DNA from: Roseomonas sp.
Lineage (GTDB): Bacteria; Pseudomonadota; Alphaproteobacteria; Acetobacterales; Acetobacteraceae
Length of the DNA: 64,000 nucleotides
Direction of reading: 5' to 3'
Assembly (NCBI GenBank): GCA_020249265.1
Contig: JADCGA010000030.1
Location: forward strand, 22,990-86,989
Shown here: piece by piece, positions 38,322 through 49,127 of the stretch
How positions within the stretch are numbered: the stretch's first letter is position 1
Layout of the letters: every line of letters starts with the position of its first letter
Position numbers and translations under genes: made by a program
The notes under the pieces: model-generated
What the model was told of the DNA's origin: nothing
The model's database searches: none
Seen by the model: the letters and a program-made list of their open reading frames with translations, nothing else

Positions 38322-40229
38322 TCAGGGGCCAGGGGAAGGGGGAGCCGCATTGGGGCGCTGCCGGGGCATTTCCAAATCCGCCGCGGCTTGGGCGCGGGCC
38401 GCAGCCTCAGCCGCCGCCATGGCTTCGGATTGGCGGCGCCACATATCGGCGTAAAGCCCGCCTGCCGCGATCAGCGCGCCATGGGTGCCGCGTTCGGCAA
38501 TGGCACCTTCTTGCAGCACGATGATCTCATCCGCCTCCACCACTGTCGAAAGGCGGTGGGCAATCACCAGCGTGGTGCGGTTGCGCGCCACATCGCGCAA
38601 GGCCGCCTGGATATCCTGTTCGGTGCGGGTATCAAGCGCGCTGGTGGCCTCATCCAAAATCAGCAAGCGCGGGTCTTTCAGGATGGTGCGCGCAATCGCC
38701 ACCCGCTGCTTTTCACCGCCCGAGAGCTTCAGGCCACGTTCACCCACACGAGTCGCGTAACCATCTGGCAGACGCGTCACGAAATCATGCACTTGGGCAA
38801 GCTTGGCTGCGTTTTCGATTTCCGCATCGCTCGCCCCTGGCCGGCCATAGGCGATATTGTAGCGGATGGTGTCATTGAACAGCACGGTATCCTGCGGCAC
38901 CACGCCAATGGCGGCGCGCAGGCTATGTTGCGTCAGGCCGCGCACATCCTGCCCATCCACCAGCACGCGCCCGCCGGTCACATCATAAAAGCGAAACAGC
39001 AAACGCGAAATCGTTGATTTCCCCGCCCCGGTTGGCCCCACAATCGCGAGCATTCGCCCCGGCGGCACGGTGAAGGAAATGCCCTTCAGGATTTCCCGAT
39101 CCGGCCGATAGCCAAAGCGCACATCCTCAAAGCGGATTTCACCGGCCCCAAGTGCCAGCGGCGTTGCATCCGGCGCATCGCGCACTTCAGCCGGCACATC
39201 CAGCAGCGCGAACATCTGCTCCATATCCGTCAGCCCCTGCTTGATTTCGCGATAGGCAAAGCCAAGGATGTTCAAGGGCTGATAAAGCTGGATCAAATAG
39301 GTATTCACCATCACCAGATCGCCAATGCTCATGCTGCCATCGGCAATGCCGCGGCCTGCCAGCAGCATGGTGATGGTAAGCCCAACCGCCATAATGGTGG
39401 CCTGGCCGGCATTCAGCATATTGAGCGTGGTTTCGCTTTTGACATAGGCGCTTTCGTAGCGCGTCATGCTTTCATCATAGCGCCGCGATTCATGCGCTTC
39501 ATTGCCAAAATACTTGACGGTTTCGTAGTTCAGCAGGCTATCCACGGCCTTGGTATTCGCTTCCTCATCCGTCTGGTTCATCTGCCGGCGAAAGCGCAGC
39601 CGCCAATTGGTGAAAATCAGCGTGAAAGCGACATAGCCGATGATGGTGCCAAGCATGGTGAGTGAGAAGGAAGCCGCGAACATCCACCAGAGAATGACAG
39701 CGACGAACAGAATCTCGACAATGGTCGGGATGATGTTGAACAGCAGGAAATTGAGCGATGTCGCGATGCCGCGCACGCCCCGTTCAATCACGCGCGAAAG
39801 CCCGCCTGTCGCGCGGTCCATGTGAAAGCGCATGGAAAGCGCGTGCAAATGGCGAAACACGTCCAGGGCCACGCGGCGCCCGGCGCGCGCCTGCACCTTG
39901 GCGAAGACGGCGTTGCGCAATTCCCCAAGCGCCGAGGACATGACGCGGAGCAAGCCATACCCCACCAGCAGCGCAACCGGCACGGCAATCACCGCGCCAG
40001 CGCCTGATTGCGGCGCCAGCGCATCCACGGCGCGCGCATAGGCGATGGGCACCAGCACATTCGCCGCCTTGGCCGCGGCCAGCAGCAGCAGTGCCGCCAC
40101 CACGCGAAGGCGCAGCATGGGCTCGCCCACCGGCCACAGATGCGGCGCGATGCGGCCGAGGGCCGAAAAGGGAATGGCGGCGCTGGGGCGGTTTGGGGCG
40201 GGTGGCGGGGTCATGGTTGGCGCTTTCAT
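38322..40229 (-). CDS. Atm1-type ABC exporter (half-transporter)
   Basis: N-terminal membrane domain with TKAVDSLLNYETVKYFGNE; Walker A GPTGAGKST; LSGGEKQRVAIART. Confidence 0.93.
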   Translation of the reverse strand: MKAPTMTPPPAPNRPSAAIPFSALGRIAPHLWPVGEPMLRLRVVAALLLLAAAKAANVLVPIAYARAVDALAPQSGAGAVIAVPVALLVGYGLLRVMSSALGELRNAVFAKVQARAGRRVALDVFRHLHALSMRFHMDRATGGLSRVIERGVRGIATSLNFLLFNIIPTIVEILFVAVILWWMFAASFSLTMLGTIIGYVAFTLIFTNWRLRFRRQMNQTDEEANTKAVDSLLNYETVKYFGNEAHESRRYDESMTRYESAYVKSETTLNMLNAGQATIMAVGLTITMLLAGRGIADGSMSIGDLVMVNTYLIQLYQPLNILGFAYREIKQGLTDMEQMFALLDVPAEVRDAPDATPLALGAGEIRFEDVRFGYRPDREILKGISFTVPPGRMLAIVGPTGAGKSTISRLLFRFYDVTGGRVLVDGQDVRGLTQHSLRAAIGVVPQDTVLFNDTIRYNIAYGRPGASDAEIENAAKLAQVHDFVTRLPDGYATRVGERGLKLSGGEKQRVAIARTILKDPRLLILDEATSALDTRTEQDIQAALRDVARNRTTLVIAHRLSTVVEADEIIVLQEGAIAERGTHGALIAAGGLYADMWRRQSEAMAAAEAAARAQAAADLEMPRQRPNAAPPSPGP

Positions 40230-40304
40230 GGGCCAGGGGAGGCATCCGGGGCAAGCCCCACGGCCTCCCTCGCATTGCCGTGACGCCCGGTGTTAGATGG
40301 GCGG

Positions 40305-41153
40305 ATGGACCGCTTCGCCCGGCATATCGCCGCCTGCAACAACATCCCCTCCCCCGACGGTTTTCTTGCCTTTCACATGGGCGGTGCGCAGGTGGGCTTC
40401 ATCACGCCGGATTTGGCCCGCGCGCTGACCTTTCGCCCGCGCGATTTCCACTTTGACCAGCATGGTGTGGCTTTGGCTGGCCGCTTGAAAACCAGCGGGG
40501 CGCGGAGCGATGCCCTCGCCGCCGCCCTGCCCAGCCTGGCTGAGGGTGGGTTTCTGCGCATCCGGCGCGAAGCCTTTGACGTGCGCCAAACCAGTGACGG
40601 GCCGGTGCTGGCCACGCTGGACCGCGGTGCCCTCCCCGCCTTTGGGGTCATGTCCCAGGGCGTGCATATGAATGGCCTAGTGCGCCGCGCCGATGGGCTG
40701 CACATCTGGGTTGGCATCCGCGCGCGCGACAAGGCGGTGGCGCCGGGGCAGCTTGATAATCTGGTCGCGGGCGGCATTCCGGCGGGGCTGACGCCGGCGG
40801 AAACCCTGGTGAAGGAAGCGGGGGAAGAAGCATCCCTGCCGCCCGAATTGGCGGCGCAGGCGCGGCCCGTCGGGCGGGTTTCCTATGTGCTGCTGAATAA
40901 TGAGGGGCTCCGGCGCGATGTGCTGCATTGCTATGATTTGGAATTGCCCGAGGATGTAACGCCCAAGCCCAATGATGATGAGGTGGAGCGGTTTGAGCTT
41001 TGGCCAGCCCGCCGTCTGCTGGAAGCCGTGGCCGATTCGGATGACATCAAATTCAACGTCAACCTGACGTTGATTGACCTTTTCCTGCGCGAAGGGCTGC
41101 TGGCGGACCCTGATGGTTCCTTGCGCGCGGGGCTGGATCAAGGGCCAGCGTAG
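40305..41153 (+). CDS. DUF4743/NUDIX hydrolase
   Basis: Nudix box-like GGIPAGLTPAETLVKEAGEEASLPPELA; DUF4743-like N-terminus. Confidence 0.85.
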   Translation: MDRFARHIAACNNIPSPDGFLAFHMGGAQVGFITPDLARALTFRPRDFHFDQHGVALAGRLKTSGARSDALAAALPSLAEGGFLRIRREAFDVRQTSDGPVLATLDRGALPAFGVMSQGVHMNGLVRRADGLHIWVGIRARDKAVAPGQLDNLVAGGIPAGLTPAETLVKEAGEEASLPPELAAQARPVGRVSYVLLNNEGLRRDVLHCYDLELPEDVTPKPNDDEVERFELWPARRLLEAVADSDDIKFNVNLTLIDLFLREGLLADPDGSLRAGLDQGPA

Positions 41154-41223
41154 CGCGCCATCTGGACAAGCCGTATTTCCCTTTTACACATGGCCCCGAA
41201 GAAGGTTGAGGATTTCAATTGTC

Positions 41224-42621
41224 ATGGTGGACCTGACACGGGTCTGGGATGTGCTGGTCGCGGGCGGTGGCAATGCCGCGCTTTCCGCCGCCATTACCGC
41301 ACGCCGGGCCGGGGCCAGCGTATTGCTGCTGGAACACGCACCGCGCAGCATGCGCGGCGGCAATAGCCGGCATACGCGCAATCTGCGCGCGCTGCATCCG
41401 GCGCCCACCGATGTGCTGACCGAAACCTATCTGGAAGAAGAATATTGGGACGATCTGCTGCGCGTGACCGGCGGCAAGACGGATGAGCATCTGGCGCGCA
41501 TGTGCATCCGCGCATCACAACACGCGCCGGATTTCCTGAAATCCTGCGGCGTGGTGTTTCAGCCATCGCTTTCCGGCACGCTTTCACTTTCGCGCACCAA
41601 TGCGTTTTTCCTCGGCGGCGGCAAGGCGCTGGTCAATGCGCTCTATCGCACCGCGGAACAGCTTGGCATTGGCATTCTGTATGATACCGAAGTGCAGCAT
41701 ATTGACGTGCAGGATGGCTTCGCGACCGAAGCGGTGATTTCGTATCACGGCTTTCCGGAACGGGTGCGCTTCAAGGCGCTGATCGCCTCGGCGGGCGGCT
41801 TCCAGGCCAATCGCGATTGGCTACGCAAATACTGGGGCGATGCGGCGGATAATTTCCAGATTCGCGGCACGCCTTACGCACAGGGCCGCTTGCTGCGCGA
41901 TTTGCTCGACCAGGGCGTGCAGGAAGTGGGCGACCCAACGCAATTCCATGCCGTCGCCAATGACGCGCGCGCACCGATGGAAGATGGCGGCCTTGCCATG
42001 CGCTTGGATTGCGTGCCCTTCGCCGTGGTGGTGAACCGCGATGTCGAGCGGTTTTATGACGAAGGCGAGGATGTCTGGCCCAAGCGCTACGCCATTTGGG
42101 GGCGCCTGATCGCGCAGCAGCCAGGTCAGGTCGCTTTTGCCGTCACCGATAGCAAGGCTTTGCATAATTATTTGCCCAGCGTCTTCCCACCCTATAAGGC
42201 CAATAGCATCGCGGAATTGGCCGGCCTGGCCGGGATTGATGCGGGCAAGTTGGAAAAAGTGATCGCGGATTACAACGCCGCCGTGCGCCCCGGCACCTTC
42301 CAACCCATGAAGCCCGATGATTGCCGCACAGAAGGGCTGACGCCCCCCAAAAGCCATTGGGCGCGGTTGATTGATACGCCGCCCTATTTCTGCCACCCGC
42401 TCAAGCCCGGCATCACCTTCACCTTCCTTGGCGTGAAGGTGAGCGACCGCGCGCGCATCATCATGGCCGATGGGAAGCCCTCGGCAAATATGTTCGCTTC
42501 GGGCGAGATCATGGCCGGCAATATCCTTGGCCAGGGCTATCTGGCCGGCTTTGGCATGACGATTGGCACCGTATTCGGCCGGCTGGCGGGTGAGGAGGCA
42601 GCACGCAATGTGCGGAATTGA
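41224..42621 (+). CDS. tcuA: FAD-dependent tricarballylate dehydrogenase TcuA
   Basis: DVLVAGGGNAALSAAITARRAGASVLLLEHAPRSMRGGNSRHTRN; followed by tcuB. Confidence 0.9.
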   Translation: MVDLTRVWDVLVAGGGNAALSAAITARRAGASVLLLEHAPRSMRGGNSRHTRNLRALHPAPTDVLTETYLEEEYWDDLLRVTGGKTDEHLARMCIRASQHAPDFLKSCGVVFQPSLSGTLSLSRTNAFFLGGGKALVNALYRTAEQLGIGILYDTEVQHIDVQDGFATEAVISYHGFPERVRFKALIASAGGFQANRDWLRKYWGDAADNFQIRGTPYAQGRLLRDLLDQGVQEVGDPTQFHAVANDARAPMEDGGLAMRLDCVPFAVVVNRDVERFYDEGEDVWPKRYAIWGRLIAQQPGQVAFAVTDSKALHNYLPSVFPPYKANSIAELAGLAGIDAGKLEKVIADYNAAVRPGTFQPMKPDDCRTEGLTPPKSHWARLIDTPPYFCHPLKPGITFTFLGVKVSDRARIIMADGKPSANMFASGEIMAGNILGQGYLAGFGMTIGTVFGRLAGEEAARNVRN

Positions 42622-42639
42622 ACAAGGCGGGGCGCGCTG

Positions 42640-43749
42640 ATGTTACCGGAGAACGAAACCCTGGCTGAAGCGCGCCGGCATATGGCAGTGTGCAATTCCT
42701 GCCGCTATTGCGAAAGCTATTGCGCGGTATTTCCGGCCATGACGATGCGCCGCGAATTTTCCGCCGGCGATCTGACGCATCTGGCTAATCTGTGCCATGG
42801 CTGCAAGGGCTGCTATCACGCCTGCCAATATGCGCCGCCGCATGAATTCGGCATCAACCTGCCCGTCACCTTCGCGGAAATTCGTGCGCAATCCTATGCG
42901 CATTACGCCTGGCCGCGCGCCATGGGCACGCTGTTTGAACGCAATGGCACGGTGGTGACTTTGGCCGCCGCACTTGGCGTGACGCTGGTGCTGCTGCTGA
43001 CCATGGCCCTGGTTGATCCTTCCATTTTGTACACCGCGCAGCGCGGCGAAGGCGCCTTCTTCCGCGTGATCCCGATGTGGCTGATGGTGACGCTGGCAGG
43101 CGGCACTTTCGGTTATGCCATCATCGCCATGCTGATCGGCGGCATACGCTATTGGCGCGAAGTGGGTGGCGGCGCGCCGGCACCGGCGCCCATTGTTGAT
43201 GCGGCGGTGGATATCCTGACGCTTCGCAATCTTGGCGGTGGCGGGCATGGCTGCAATGATGTGGATGACAGTTTCTCAAGCCAAAAGCGCTGGCTGCATC
43301 AGGCTGCTTTCTATGGCTTCATGCTATGCTTCGCCGCCACCACTTCGGGCGCTTTCTATCATCACTTTCTTGGTCTGCGTTCCCCGCATCCCTTCTTTTC
43401 CTTGCCGGTGCAGCTTGGCACTTGGGGGGGCGTGTTGCTCTGCATCGGCACTGCGGGGCTGATCCGCTTGAAAATCATCACAGACCCCGTGCCCGTCGCG
43501 AAGCGCCTGGTGGGCGGTGAATACGCCATGTTGTCGCTGCTGTTCCTGGTGAGCGCGACAGGGCTTTTGCTGCTGGTGTTGCGCCATACCGGCGCGATGG
43601 GCGTGATGCTGGCCTTGCATCTTGGCCTGGTTCTGGCGCTGTTTGTGGCGCTGCCCTACAGCAAAATGGTGCATGGGGTGTATCGCGGGCTCGCGCTTTG
43701 GCGGCATGCGCGGGAAAAACGCGGTAGCGTGATGGTGGCCGCAGAATAA
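42640..43749 (+). CDS. tcuB: TcuB-like tricarballylate utilization 4Fe-4S membrane protein
   Basis: CNSCRYCESYCAVFPAM, CHGCKGCYHACQYAPPHEFGINLP, then membrane helices. Confidence 0.92.
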   Translation: MLPENETLAEARRHMAVCNSCRYCESYCAVFPAMTMRREFSAGDLTHLANLCHGCKGCYHACQYAPPHEFGINLPVTFAEIRAQSYAHYAWPRAMGTLFERNGTVVTLAAALGVTLVLLLTMALVDPSILYTAQRGEGAFFRVIPMWLMVTLAGGTFGYAIIAMLIGGIRYWREVGGGAPAPAPIVDAAVDILTLRNLGGGGHGCNDVDDSFSSQKRWLHQAAFYGFMLCFAATTSGAFYHHFLGLRSPHPFFSLPVQLGTWGGVLLCIGTAGLIRLKIITDPVPVAKRLVGGEYAMLSLLFLVSATGLLLLVLRHTGAMGVMLALHLGLVLALFVALPYSKMVHGVYRGLALWRHAREKRGSVMVAAE

Positions 43750-43788
43750 GGACTTGTCGCGCGCCGCGCGCGCGCCATTTCAGCTACG

Positions 43789-44349
43789 ATGAACGCCATT
43801 GCCCCTGCCCTGCCCGATATCGCCATCTCCGAGATGCCCGCTTGGTTGATCGGTGAATTGCGTTCCGACCATGCCGGCGAAACCGGCGCGGTCATGATCT
43901 ATCGCGGCATCCTTGCCTTCTGCAAAGACCCCGCAATTCGCGACTTCGCCGAACGGCATGGCGCGACGGAACAGGGACATCTTGATTTGCTGGATGCGCT
44001 GCTGCCGCCGGAGCAACACAGCCGCCTACTACCCATTTGGCGCATCGCCGGCTGGCTGACCGGCGCCATCCCCGCCATCTTCGGCCCGCGCGCCGTCTAT
44101 GCCACGATTGATGCGGTGGAAAGCTTCGTGGATCACCATTACCAGCAGCAATTGGATCGGCTGGAGGCTGAGGCGCTTTTCCCACCCCTGCAAGCGCTGC
44201 TGCGCCATTGCCAGGAAGAAGAAATCCATCACCGCGATGAAGCGCGCGAGGCGGGTGAAGGCCGCGCCTATGGCCCGCTGCTCGGCGCCTGGGCCTGGGT
44301 GGTGGGGGCGGGTTCCAAGGCCGCCGTGGTAGCGGCGAAGCGCATTTAA
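43789..44349 (+). CDS. coq7: COQ7-type demethoxyubiquinone hydroxylase
   Basis: LRSDHAGETGAVMIYRGIL, EQGHLDLLDALLP, EEEIHHRDEA diiron motifs. Confidence 0.95.
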   Translation: MNAIAPALPDIAISEMPAWLIGELRSDHAGETGAVMIYRGILAFCKDPAIRDFAERHGATEQGHLDLLDALLPPEQHSRLLPIWRIAGWLTGAIPAIFGPRAVYATIDAVESFVDHHYQQQLDRLEAEALFPPLQALLRHCQEEEIHHRDEAREAGEGRAYGPLLGAWAWVVGAGSKAAVVAAKRI

Positions 44350-44356
44350 AAACGCA

Positions 44357-45250
44357 CTACCGCCGCAGCAATTGCCTTTCCCGCCGCCAGACCAGCAAGC
44401 CGCCGGCCAGGATCACGCCTGTCCCCACCCAGGTCCAGAAATCGGGGAAGGTGTGAAACACAAGCCACCCCACCAATGCCGCGACAATAATCTGCACGGT
44501 GCTGAAGGGCGCCAAAAGCGAAGCCGGGGCGCGGCGAAAGGCTGAAATCAGCAAAAGCTGGCCGAGAAGATTGCACAGGCCCGCAGCAGCAAAGAGCGGG
44601 AGATCCGCCGCATCCGGCATGCGCCAGACTAGCGGCACAAAGGCTGCCGCCAGCAGAAGCTGAATCGCGGAAGTCCAGATCAGCGTCGTCATGGCGCCAT
44701 CGCGCGGCATCATGCGCGTGATCACCAGCGCAAAGGCCCAAAGCACAGCCTCAGACAGCGGCCATAGCGCCGCCGGGCCAAAAACCCCCGCGCCTGGTCG
44801 CAGCACAATCAGCATGCCAAGAAAGCCGATCACCACCGCAACCCAGCGCTGCCAATCCACTTTTTCCTTGAGTAGCCAGACGGAAAACAGCACCACCACA
44901 AAGGGGGAGATATAAGTCAGCGCGATGCAATCCGCGAGATCAAGCAGGCTCAACCCCTGCACGAAAAGCAGCGTGCAGACAAAGATGCAGGCGCCGCGCA
45001 GCGTCTGCATCCCCGGATGGGCGCTTTTCACCACGGCGCGGCCACGCCAGGCGATGATCAACAGCAGCGGCAGCACCTGAAACACGGCGCGACCAAAGGC
45101 GACTTCAAGCGTGTGATATCTTTCCGTCAGCAGCTTGGAAGCCGCATCCACACCGGTGAAGATCGAGAAGCCGGCGAGCAATAGCCCAACCGCCAAGGCG
45201 CTATTTTGGGCGGGGTGACCTGACCCGGGCGCTGGTCCGGCCGACCTCAC
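44357..45250 (-). CDS. EamA/DMT-superfamily transporter
   Basis: About 10 TM helices; ALTYISPFVVVLFSVWLLKEKVDWQRWVAVVIGFLGMLIVLRP. Confidence 0.9.
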   Translation of the reverse strand: MRSAGPAPGSGHPAQNSALAVGLLLAGFSIFTGVDAASKLLTERYHTLEVAFGRAVFQVLPLLLIIAWRGRAVVKSAHPGMQTLRGACIFVCTLLFVQGLSLLDLADCIALTYISPFVVVLFSVWLLKEKVDWQRWVAVVIGFLGMLIVLRPGAGVFGPAALWPLSEAVLWAFALVITRMMPRDGAMTTLIWTSAIQLLLAAAFVPLVWRMPDAADLPLFAAAGLCNLLGQLLLISAFRRAPASLLAPFSTVQIIVAALVGWLVFHTFPDFWTWVGTGVILAGGLLVWRRERQLLRR

Positions 45251-45831
45251 CTGCCGGCGCTGTCCATGGATACAAAGCGCATTCGCCCCATGGCCTGCAA
45301 AGCAACCATCATTGAAGCGACATGCGCCGATTGCAAAAAGGCGCCCGAGGCGATCAGCGCGGGCACCTCGGCCAAAGGCAAAAGTTCCACCGCGATTTCC
45401 TCGCCCGCATCAAGGCTTTGCACGCCATCAGCATAAGCGCCTTCCGCCAGCACGATATGAATGCGGTTGGTGTGGGTCGCTGAATTGGGGCTTAGGCTCG
45501 TGATATGGCGAAAGCCGCGCGCGGCAAAACCGGTTTCCTCACGCAATTCGCGCAAGCCCGCTTCAACCGGCCCGGCATCCGCCGCATCCATCACACCGCC
45601 CGGCAATTCCAGATGCACGCAACCCGCGCCATGACGATATTGGTGGTTCACCACCAGGCAATCATCTTCCGTGATCGCCACCACATGCACCCAATCGCGA
45701 TATTCCAGCACGTAATAGGGATCAAGCACCGCACCTTCCGGCGTGATGCAATGATCCGCGCGCAGCCTGATCCAGCGATCCGCATGGATCAGCCGAGAAC
45801 TGGCCACGCGCCAGGCCCCAGGCCGGCGCAT
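45247..45831 (-). CDS. NUDIX hydrolase (ADP-ribose pyrophosphatase-like)
   Basis: ELPGGVMDAADAGPVEAGLRELREETGF Nudix box; start at internal M (45831). Confidence 0.9.
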   Translation of the reverse strand: MRRPGAWRVASSRLIHADRWIRLRADHCITPEGAVLDPYYVLEYRDWVHVVAITEDDCLVVNHQYRHGAGCVHLELPGGVMDAADAGPVEAGLRELREETGFAARGFRHITSLSPNSATHTNRIHIVLAEGAYADGVQSLDAGEEIAVELLPLAEVPALIASGAFLQSAHVASMMVALQAMGRMRFVSMDSAGR

Positions 45832-45833
45832 GG

Positions 45834-48740
45834 CTATTCCGCCGCAATCTGTTGGGCGTAGCTTTCCAGCGGCGCACAAGTGCAGACCAGATTGCGGTCG
45901 CCATAAACATTATCCACGCGCTTCACCGGCGGCCAGTATTTGCGCGCCTTGACGAAGGGCAGCGGGAAGGCAGCTTCTTCGCGGCTATAGGGATGCGCCC
46001 AAACCTCTGCCATCACTTCGGCGGCCGTATGCGGCGCGTTTTTCAGCGGGTTATCCGCCTTGTCCATCCGCCCTTGTTCCACAGCACGAATTTCGGCGCG
46101 GATCGCGATCATCGCATCAATGAAACGATCAATCTCGGCCTTCGGTTCGCTTTCCGTCGGTTCCACCATCAACGTACCGGCCACCGGCCAAGACATGGTG
46201 GGCGCGTGAAAACCGTAATCTTGCAGGCGCTTGGCGATATCTTCCACCAGCACGCCGCCGCCTTGCTGGAAGCCGCGGCAATCCAGAATGCATTCATGCG
46301 CGACCATGCCATTCGCACCCTTATACAGCACCGGGAAATGCCCATCCAAACGCTTCGCCATGTAATTGGCGGACAGAATCGCAACCTCGGTCGCGCGCCG
46401 CAAAGCCTCAGGCCCCATCATGCGAATATAGGCGTAGGAAATCGGCAGGATGGAGGCCGAGCCAAACGGCGCCGCACTCACAGGGCCAAAGCCTGTCGCA
46501 GGGCCGGCTTCCGCCAGCATGGGGTGATTGGGCAAATGCGGCGCGAGATGCGCAGCGACACCAATCGGTCCCACACCTGGCCCACCGCCGCCATGCGGAA
46601 TGCAGAAGGTTTTGTGCAGGTTCAAATGGCAAACATCGGCGCCAATCGCACCGGGGCTAGTGAGCCCCACCTGCGCATTCATATTGGCGCCATCCATATA
46701 GACCTGCCCACCCTTGGCATGCACGAGCGCGCAGATTTCCTTGATCTCCGCCTCAAAAACACCATGCGTGCTGGGATAGGTCACCATCAGCGCCGCAAGC
46801 TTGGCACCGTGCTGATCAAGCTTCACTTTCAGGTCATCAATATCCACATTGCCATCGCGGTCGCAGCCAACAACCACCACCTGCATGCCCGCCATCACGG
46901 CAGAAGCCGGGTTGGTGCCATGCGCGGAAGATGGGATCAGGCAGATGGTGCGGTCCGCATCGCCGCGCGAAAGATGCCAGGCGCGAATGGCAAGCAAGCC
47001 AGCATATTCACCCTGGCTGCCGGCATTGGGTTGCAAGGACACAGCCGCAAAACCAGTGATGCGCGCCAGCCAGGCTTCCAGCCGGCGGATCATGGTGATG
47101 TAGCCCGCCGCCTGATCCACCGGCGCGAAGGGGTGGATATTGCCGAAGCCCGGAAAGGTCACGGGAATCATCTCGGCCGTTGCGTTCAACTTCATGGTGC
47201 AGGACCCAAGCGGGATCATGCTGCGATTGAGCGCGACATCCTTGTCTTCCAGCGATTTCATATAGCGCAGCATGCCATGTTCGGAATGATGGCTATTGAA
47301 GACGGAAGCGGTCAGGAAGGACGAAGTACGACGCAACGCTTCCGGCAAATCTCCGGCCAGAGCCAGCGCATCAAGCGAAGGCGCGGGCTTGCCCGCAGCT
47401 TCGGCCAGCACCGCCACCAACCGCGTCAGATCGTCGCGGGATATGGTTTCATCCATGGCGATGGAAACACCGCCGTCATCCAAACGGCGCAGATTGAAGC
47501 CGTGCTTCAGCGCCGCCGCCATCACGGCATCGGCGCGCGCGCCGGCTTCCAGCGTAATGGTGTCAAAGAAGCCCTGATGGCGCAGGGTAAAACCAAGCCG
47601 CCCCGCCGCGTCACCCGCCAGCCGCGTCAGCAGGCGCACGCGCTTCGCAATGCGCGTCAGCCCTTCCGGCCCATGCCATACCGCATACATGCCCGCCATC
47701 ACGGCCAGCAGCACTTGCGCGGTGCAGATATTGGATGTCGCCTTTTCGCGGCGGATATGTTGTTCGCGCGTTTGCAGCGCAAGCCGCATCGCGGGCGCAC
47801 CTGCGGCATCCACGGAAACACCCACAAGCCGGCCCGGCATCAGGCGCTTATGCGCATCCGTCACCGCCATGAAGGCCGCATGCGGCCCGCCATAGCCCAT
47901 GGGCACGCCAAAGCGCTGCGCACTGCCCACCACCACATCGGCGCCCATTTCCCCAGGCGGCTTCAGCAACGTCAGCGAAAGCGGATCAGCCGCGACAATC
48001 GCCAAGCCACCTGCCGCATGCACGGCGGCGATCTCAGCGGTCAGGTCGCGCACCTCGCCAGTCGTGCCGGGATATTGCAGCACGAGCGCGAAGGGCTTTT
48101 CGGCAGCGCAAGCAGCGGCAATGCCTGCCACTTCAGCCACCACCACGCGATAGCCAAGCGGCGCGGCGCGGGTTTCCAGCACAGCGCGGGTTTGCGGGTG
48201 CAGATCCGCCGCCAGCACAATCGCGTTGCTTTTGCCGCGCGTGGCGGCATGGGCCAGCGCCATGGCTTCCGCCACCGCGGTCGCCTCATCTAAAAGAGAC
48301 GCATTGGCAACCGGCAGGCCCGTGAGGTCCGTCACCATGGTCTGGAAATTCACCAAGGCTTCCAAACGGCCCTGCGCAATCTCCGCCTGATAAGGCGTAT
48401 AGGCCGTGTACCAGCCCGGATTTTCCAGAATATTCCGTAGGATCACCGGCGGCGTCAGCGTGCCATGATAGCCAAGCCCGATCAGGGATTTGACATCGGC
48501 GCCGTTCTGCTCGGCCAAGGCGCGCAATTCGGCAATCGCCTCAGCCTCGCTCACCGCAGGCGGCAGGGCGGAAAGATCAGCTTCCAGGATCGCAGCCGGC
48601 ACGGTGCGCGCGGCAAGGTCCTCAAGGCTTTTCGCGCCGACCACGCGGAGCATCTCCGCGATTTCTGCTTCCGATGGCCCAATATGCCGCCGATCGAAGG
48701 CGTAATGCGCTTCAAGCGCAATCAGTTCAGCGGCGCTCAT
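45834..48740 (-). CDS. gcvP: Glycine dehydrogenase (decarboxylating), GcvP
   Basis: 968 aa; [61 protein letters not shown]. Confidence 0.98.
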   Translation of the reverse strand: MSAAELIALEAHYAFDRRHIGPSEAEIAEMLRVVGAKSLEDLAARTVPAAILEADLSALPPAVSEAEAIAELRALAEQNGADVKSLIGLGYHGTLTPPVILRNILENPGWYTAYTPYQAEIAQGRLEALVNFQTMVTDLTGLPVANASLLDEATAVAEAMALAHAATRGKSNAIVLAADLHPQTRAVLETRAAPLGYRVVVAEVAGIAAACAAEKPFALVLQYPGTTGEVRDLTAEIAAVHAAGGLAIVAADPLSLTLLKPPGEMGADVVVGSAQRFGVPMGYGGPHAAFMAVTDAHKRLMPGRLVGVSVDAAGAPAMRLALQTREQHIRREKATSNICTAQVLLAVMAGMYAVWHGPEGLTRIAKRVRLLTRLAGDAAGRLGFTLRHQGFFDTITLEAGARADAVMAAALKHGFNLRRLDDGGVSIAMDETISRDDLTRLVAVLAEAAGKPAPSLDALALAGDLPEALRRTSSFLTASVFNSHHSEHGMLRYMKSLEDKDVALNRSMIPLGSCTMKLNATAEMIPVTFPGFGNIHPFAPVDQAAGYITMIRRLEAWLARITGFAAVSLQPNAGSQGEYAGLLAIRAWHLSRGDADRTICLIPSSAHGTNPASAVMAGMQVVVVGCDRDGNVDIDDLKVKLDQHGAKLAALMVTYPSTHGVFEAEIKEICALVHAKGGQVYMDGANMNAQVGLTSPGAIGADVCHLNLHKTFCIPHGGGGPGVGPIGVAAHLAPHLPNHPMLAEAGPATGFGPVSAAPFGSASILPISYAYIRMMGPEALRRATEVAILSANYMAKRLDGHFPVLYKGANGMVAHECILDCRGFQQGGGVLVEDIAKRLQDYGFHAPTMSWPVAGTLMVEPTESEPKAEIDRFIDAMIAIRAEIRAVEQGRMDKADNPLKNAPHTAAEVMAEVWAHPYSREEAAFPLPFVKARKYWPPVKRVDNVYGDRNLVCTCAPLESYAQQIAAE

Positions 48741-49114
48741 GCCAGGCTATCCACGAAGGAATGATAGGCGCCTTCATCCATCAACGCAGCGATTTCGCCG
48801 GCATCGGCGGGCTCAATCCGGAAGAACCAGCCGCCTTCGGTGGGTTCACGATTGATCAGGCCAGGGTCATCAGACAGCGCCGCATTCACTTCAATGATCT
48901 TGCCCGCAATCGGCGCATAAACATCGGAAGCTGCCTTCACGCTTTCCACCACGGCGCAGGCCTCACCAGCCGCAACCACGCGGCCCAGTTCGGGCAAATC
49001 CACAAACACCACATCGCCCAAAGCATTCTGCGCGTGATCGGTAATGCCGATGGTGGCGCCATCGCCATCGGTGCGGATCCATTCATGGTCTTTGGAAAAA
49101 CGCATTTCAGACAT
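48737..49114 (-). CDS. gcvH: Glycine cleavage system H protein
   Basis: [17 protein letters not shown]...[13 protein letters not shown]...[17 protein letters not shown] lipoyl-lysine site. Confidence 0.97.
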   Translation of the reverse strand: MSEMRFSKDHEWIRTDGDGATIGITDHAQNALGDVVFVDLPELGRVVAAGEACAVVESVKAASDVYAPIAGKIIEVNAALSDDPGLINREPTEGGWFFRIEPADAGEIAALMDEGAYHSFVDSLA

Positions 49115-49127
49115 GGGACAGGGCCTT

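Noticed and set aside
41224-43749. tcuA as a generic fumarate reductase/KSTD
   Set aside because: Adjacency to a TcuB-type 4Fe-4S membrane protein and the N-terminal sequence favour tricarballylate dehydrogenase.
45852-48293. 813-aa plus-strand ORF
   Set aside because: Entirely antisense to the unambiguous gcvP; His/Arg/Gln-rich shadow-ORF composition typical of high-GC DNA.
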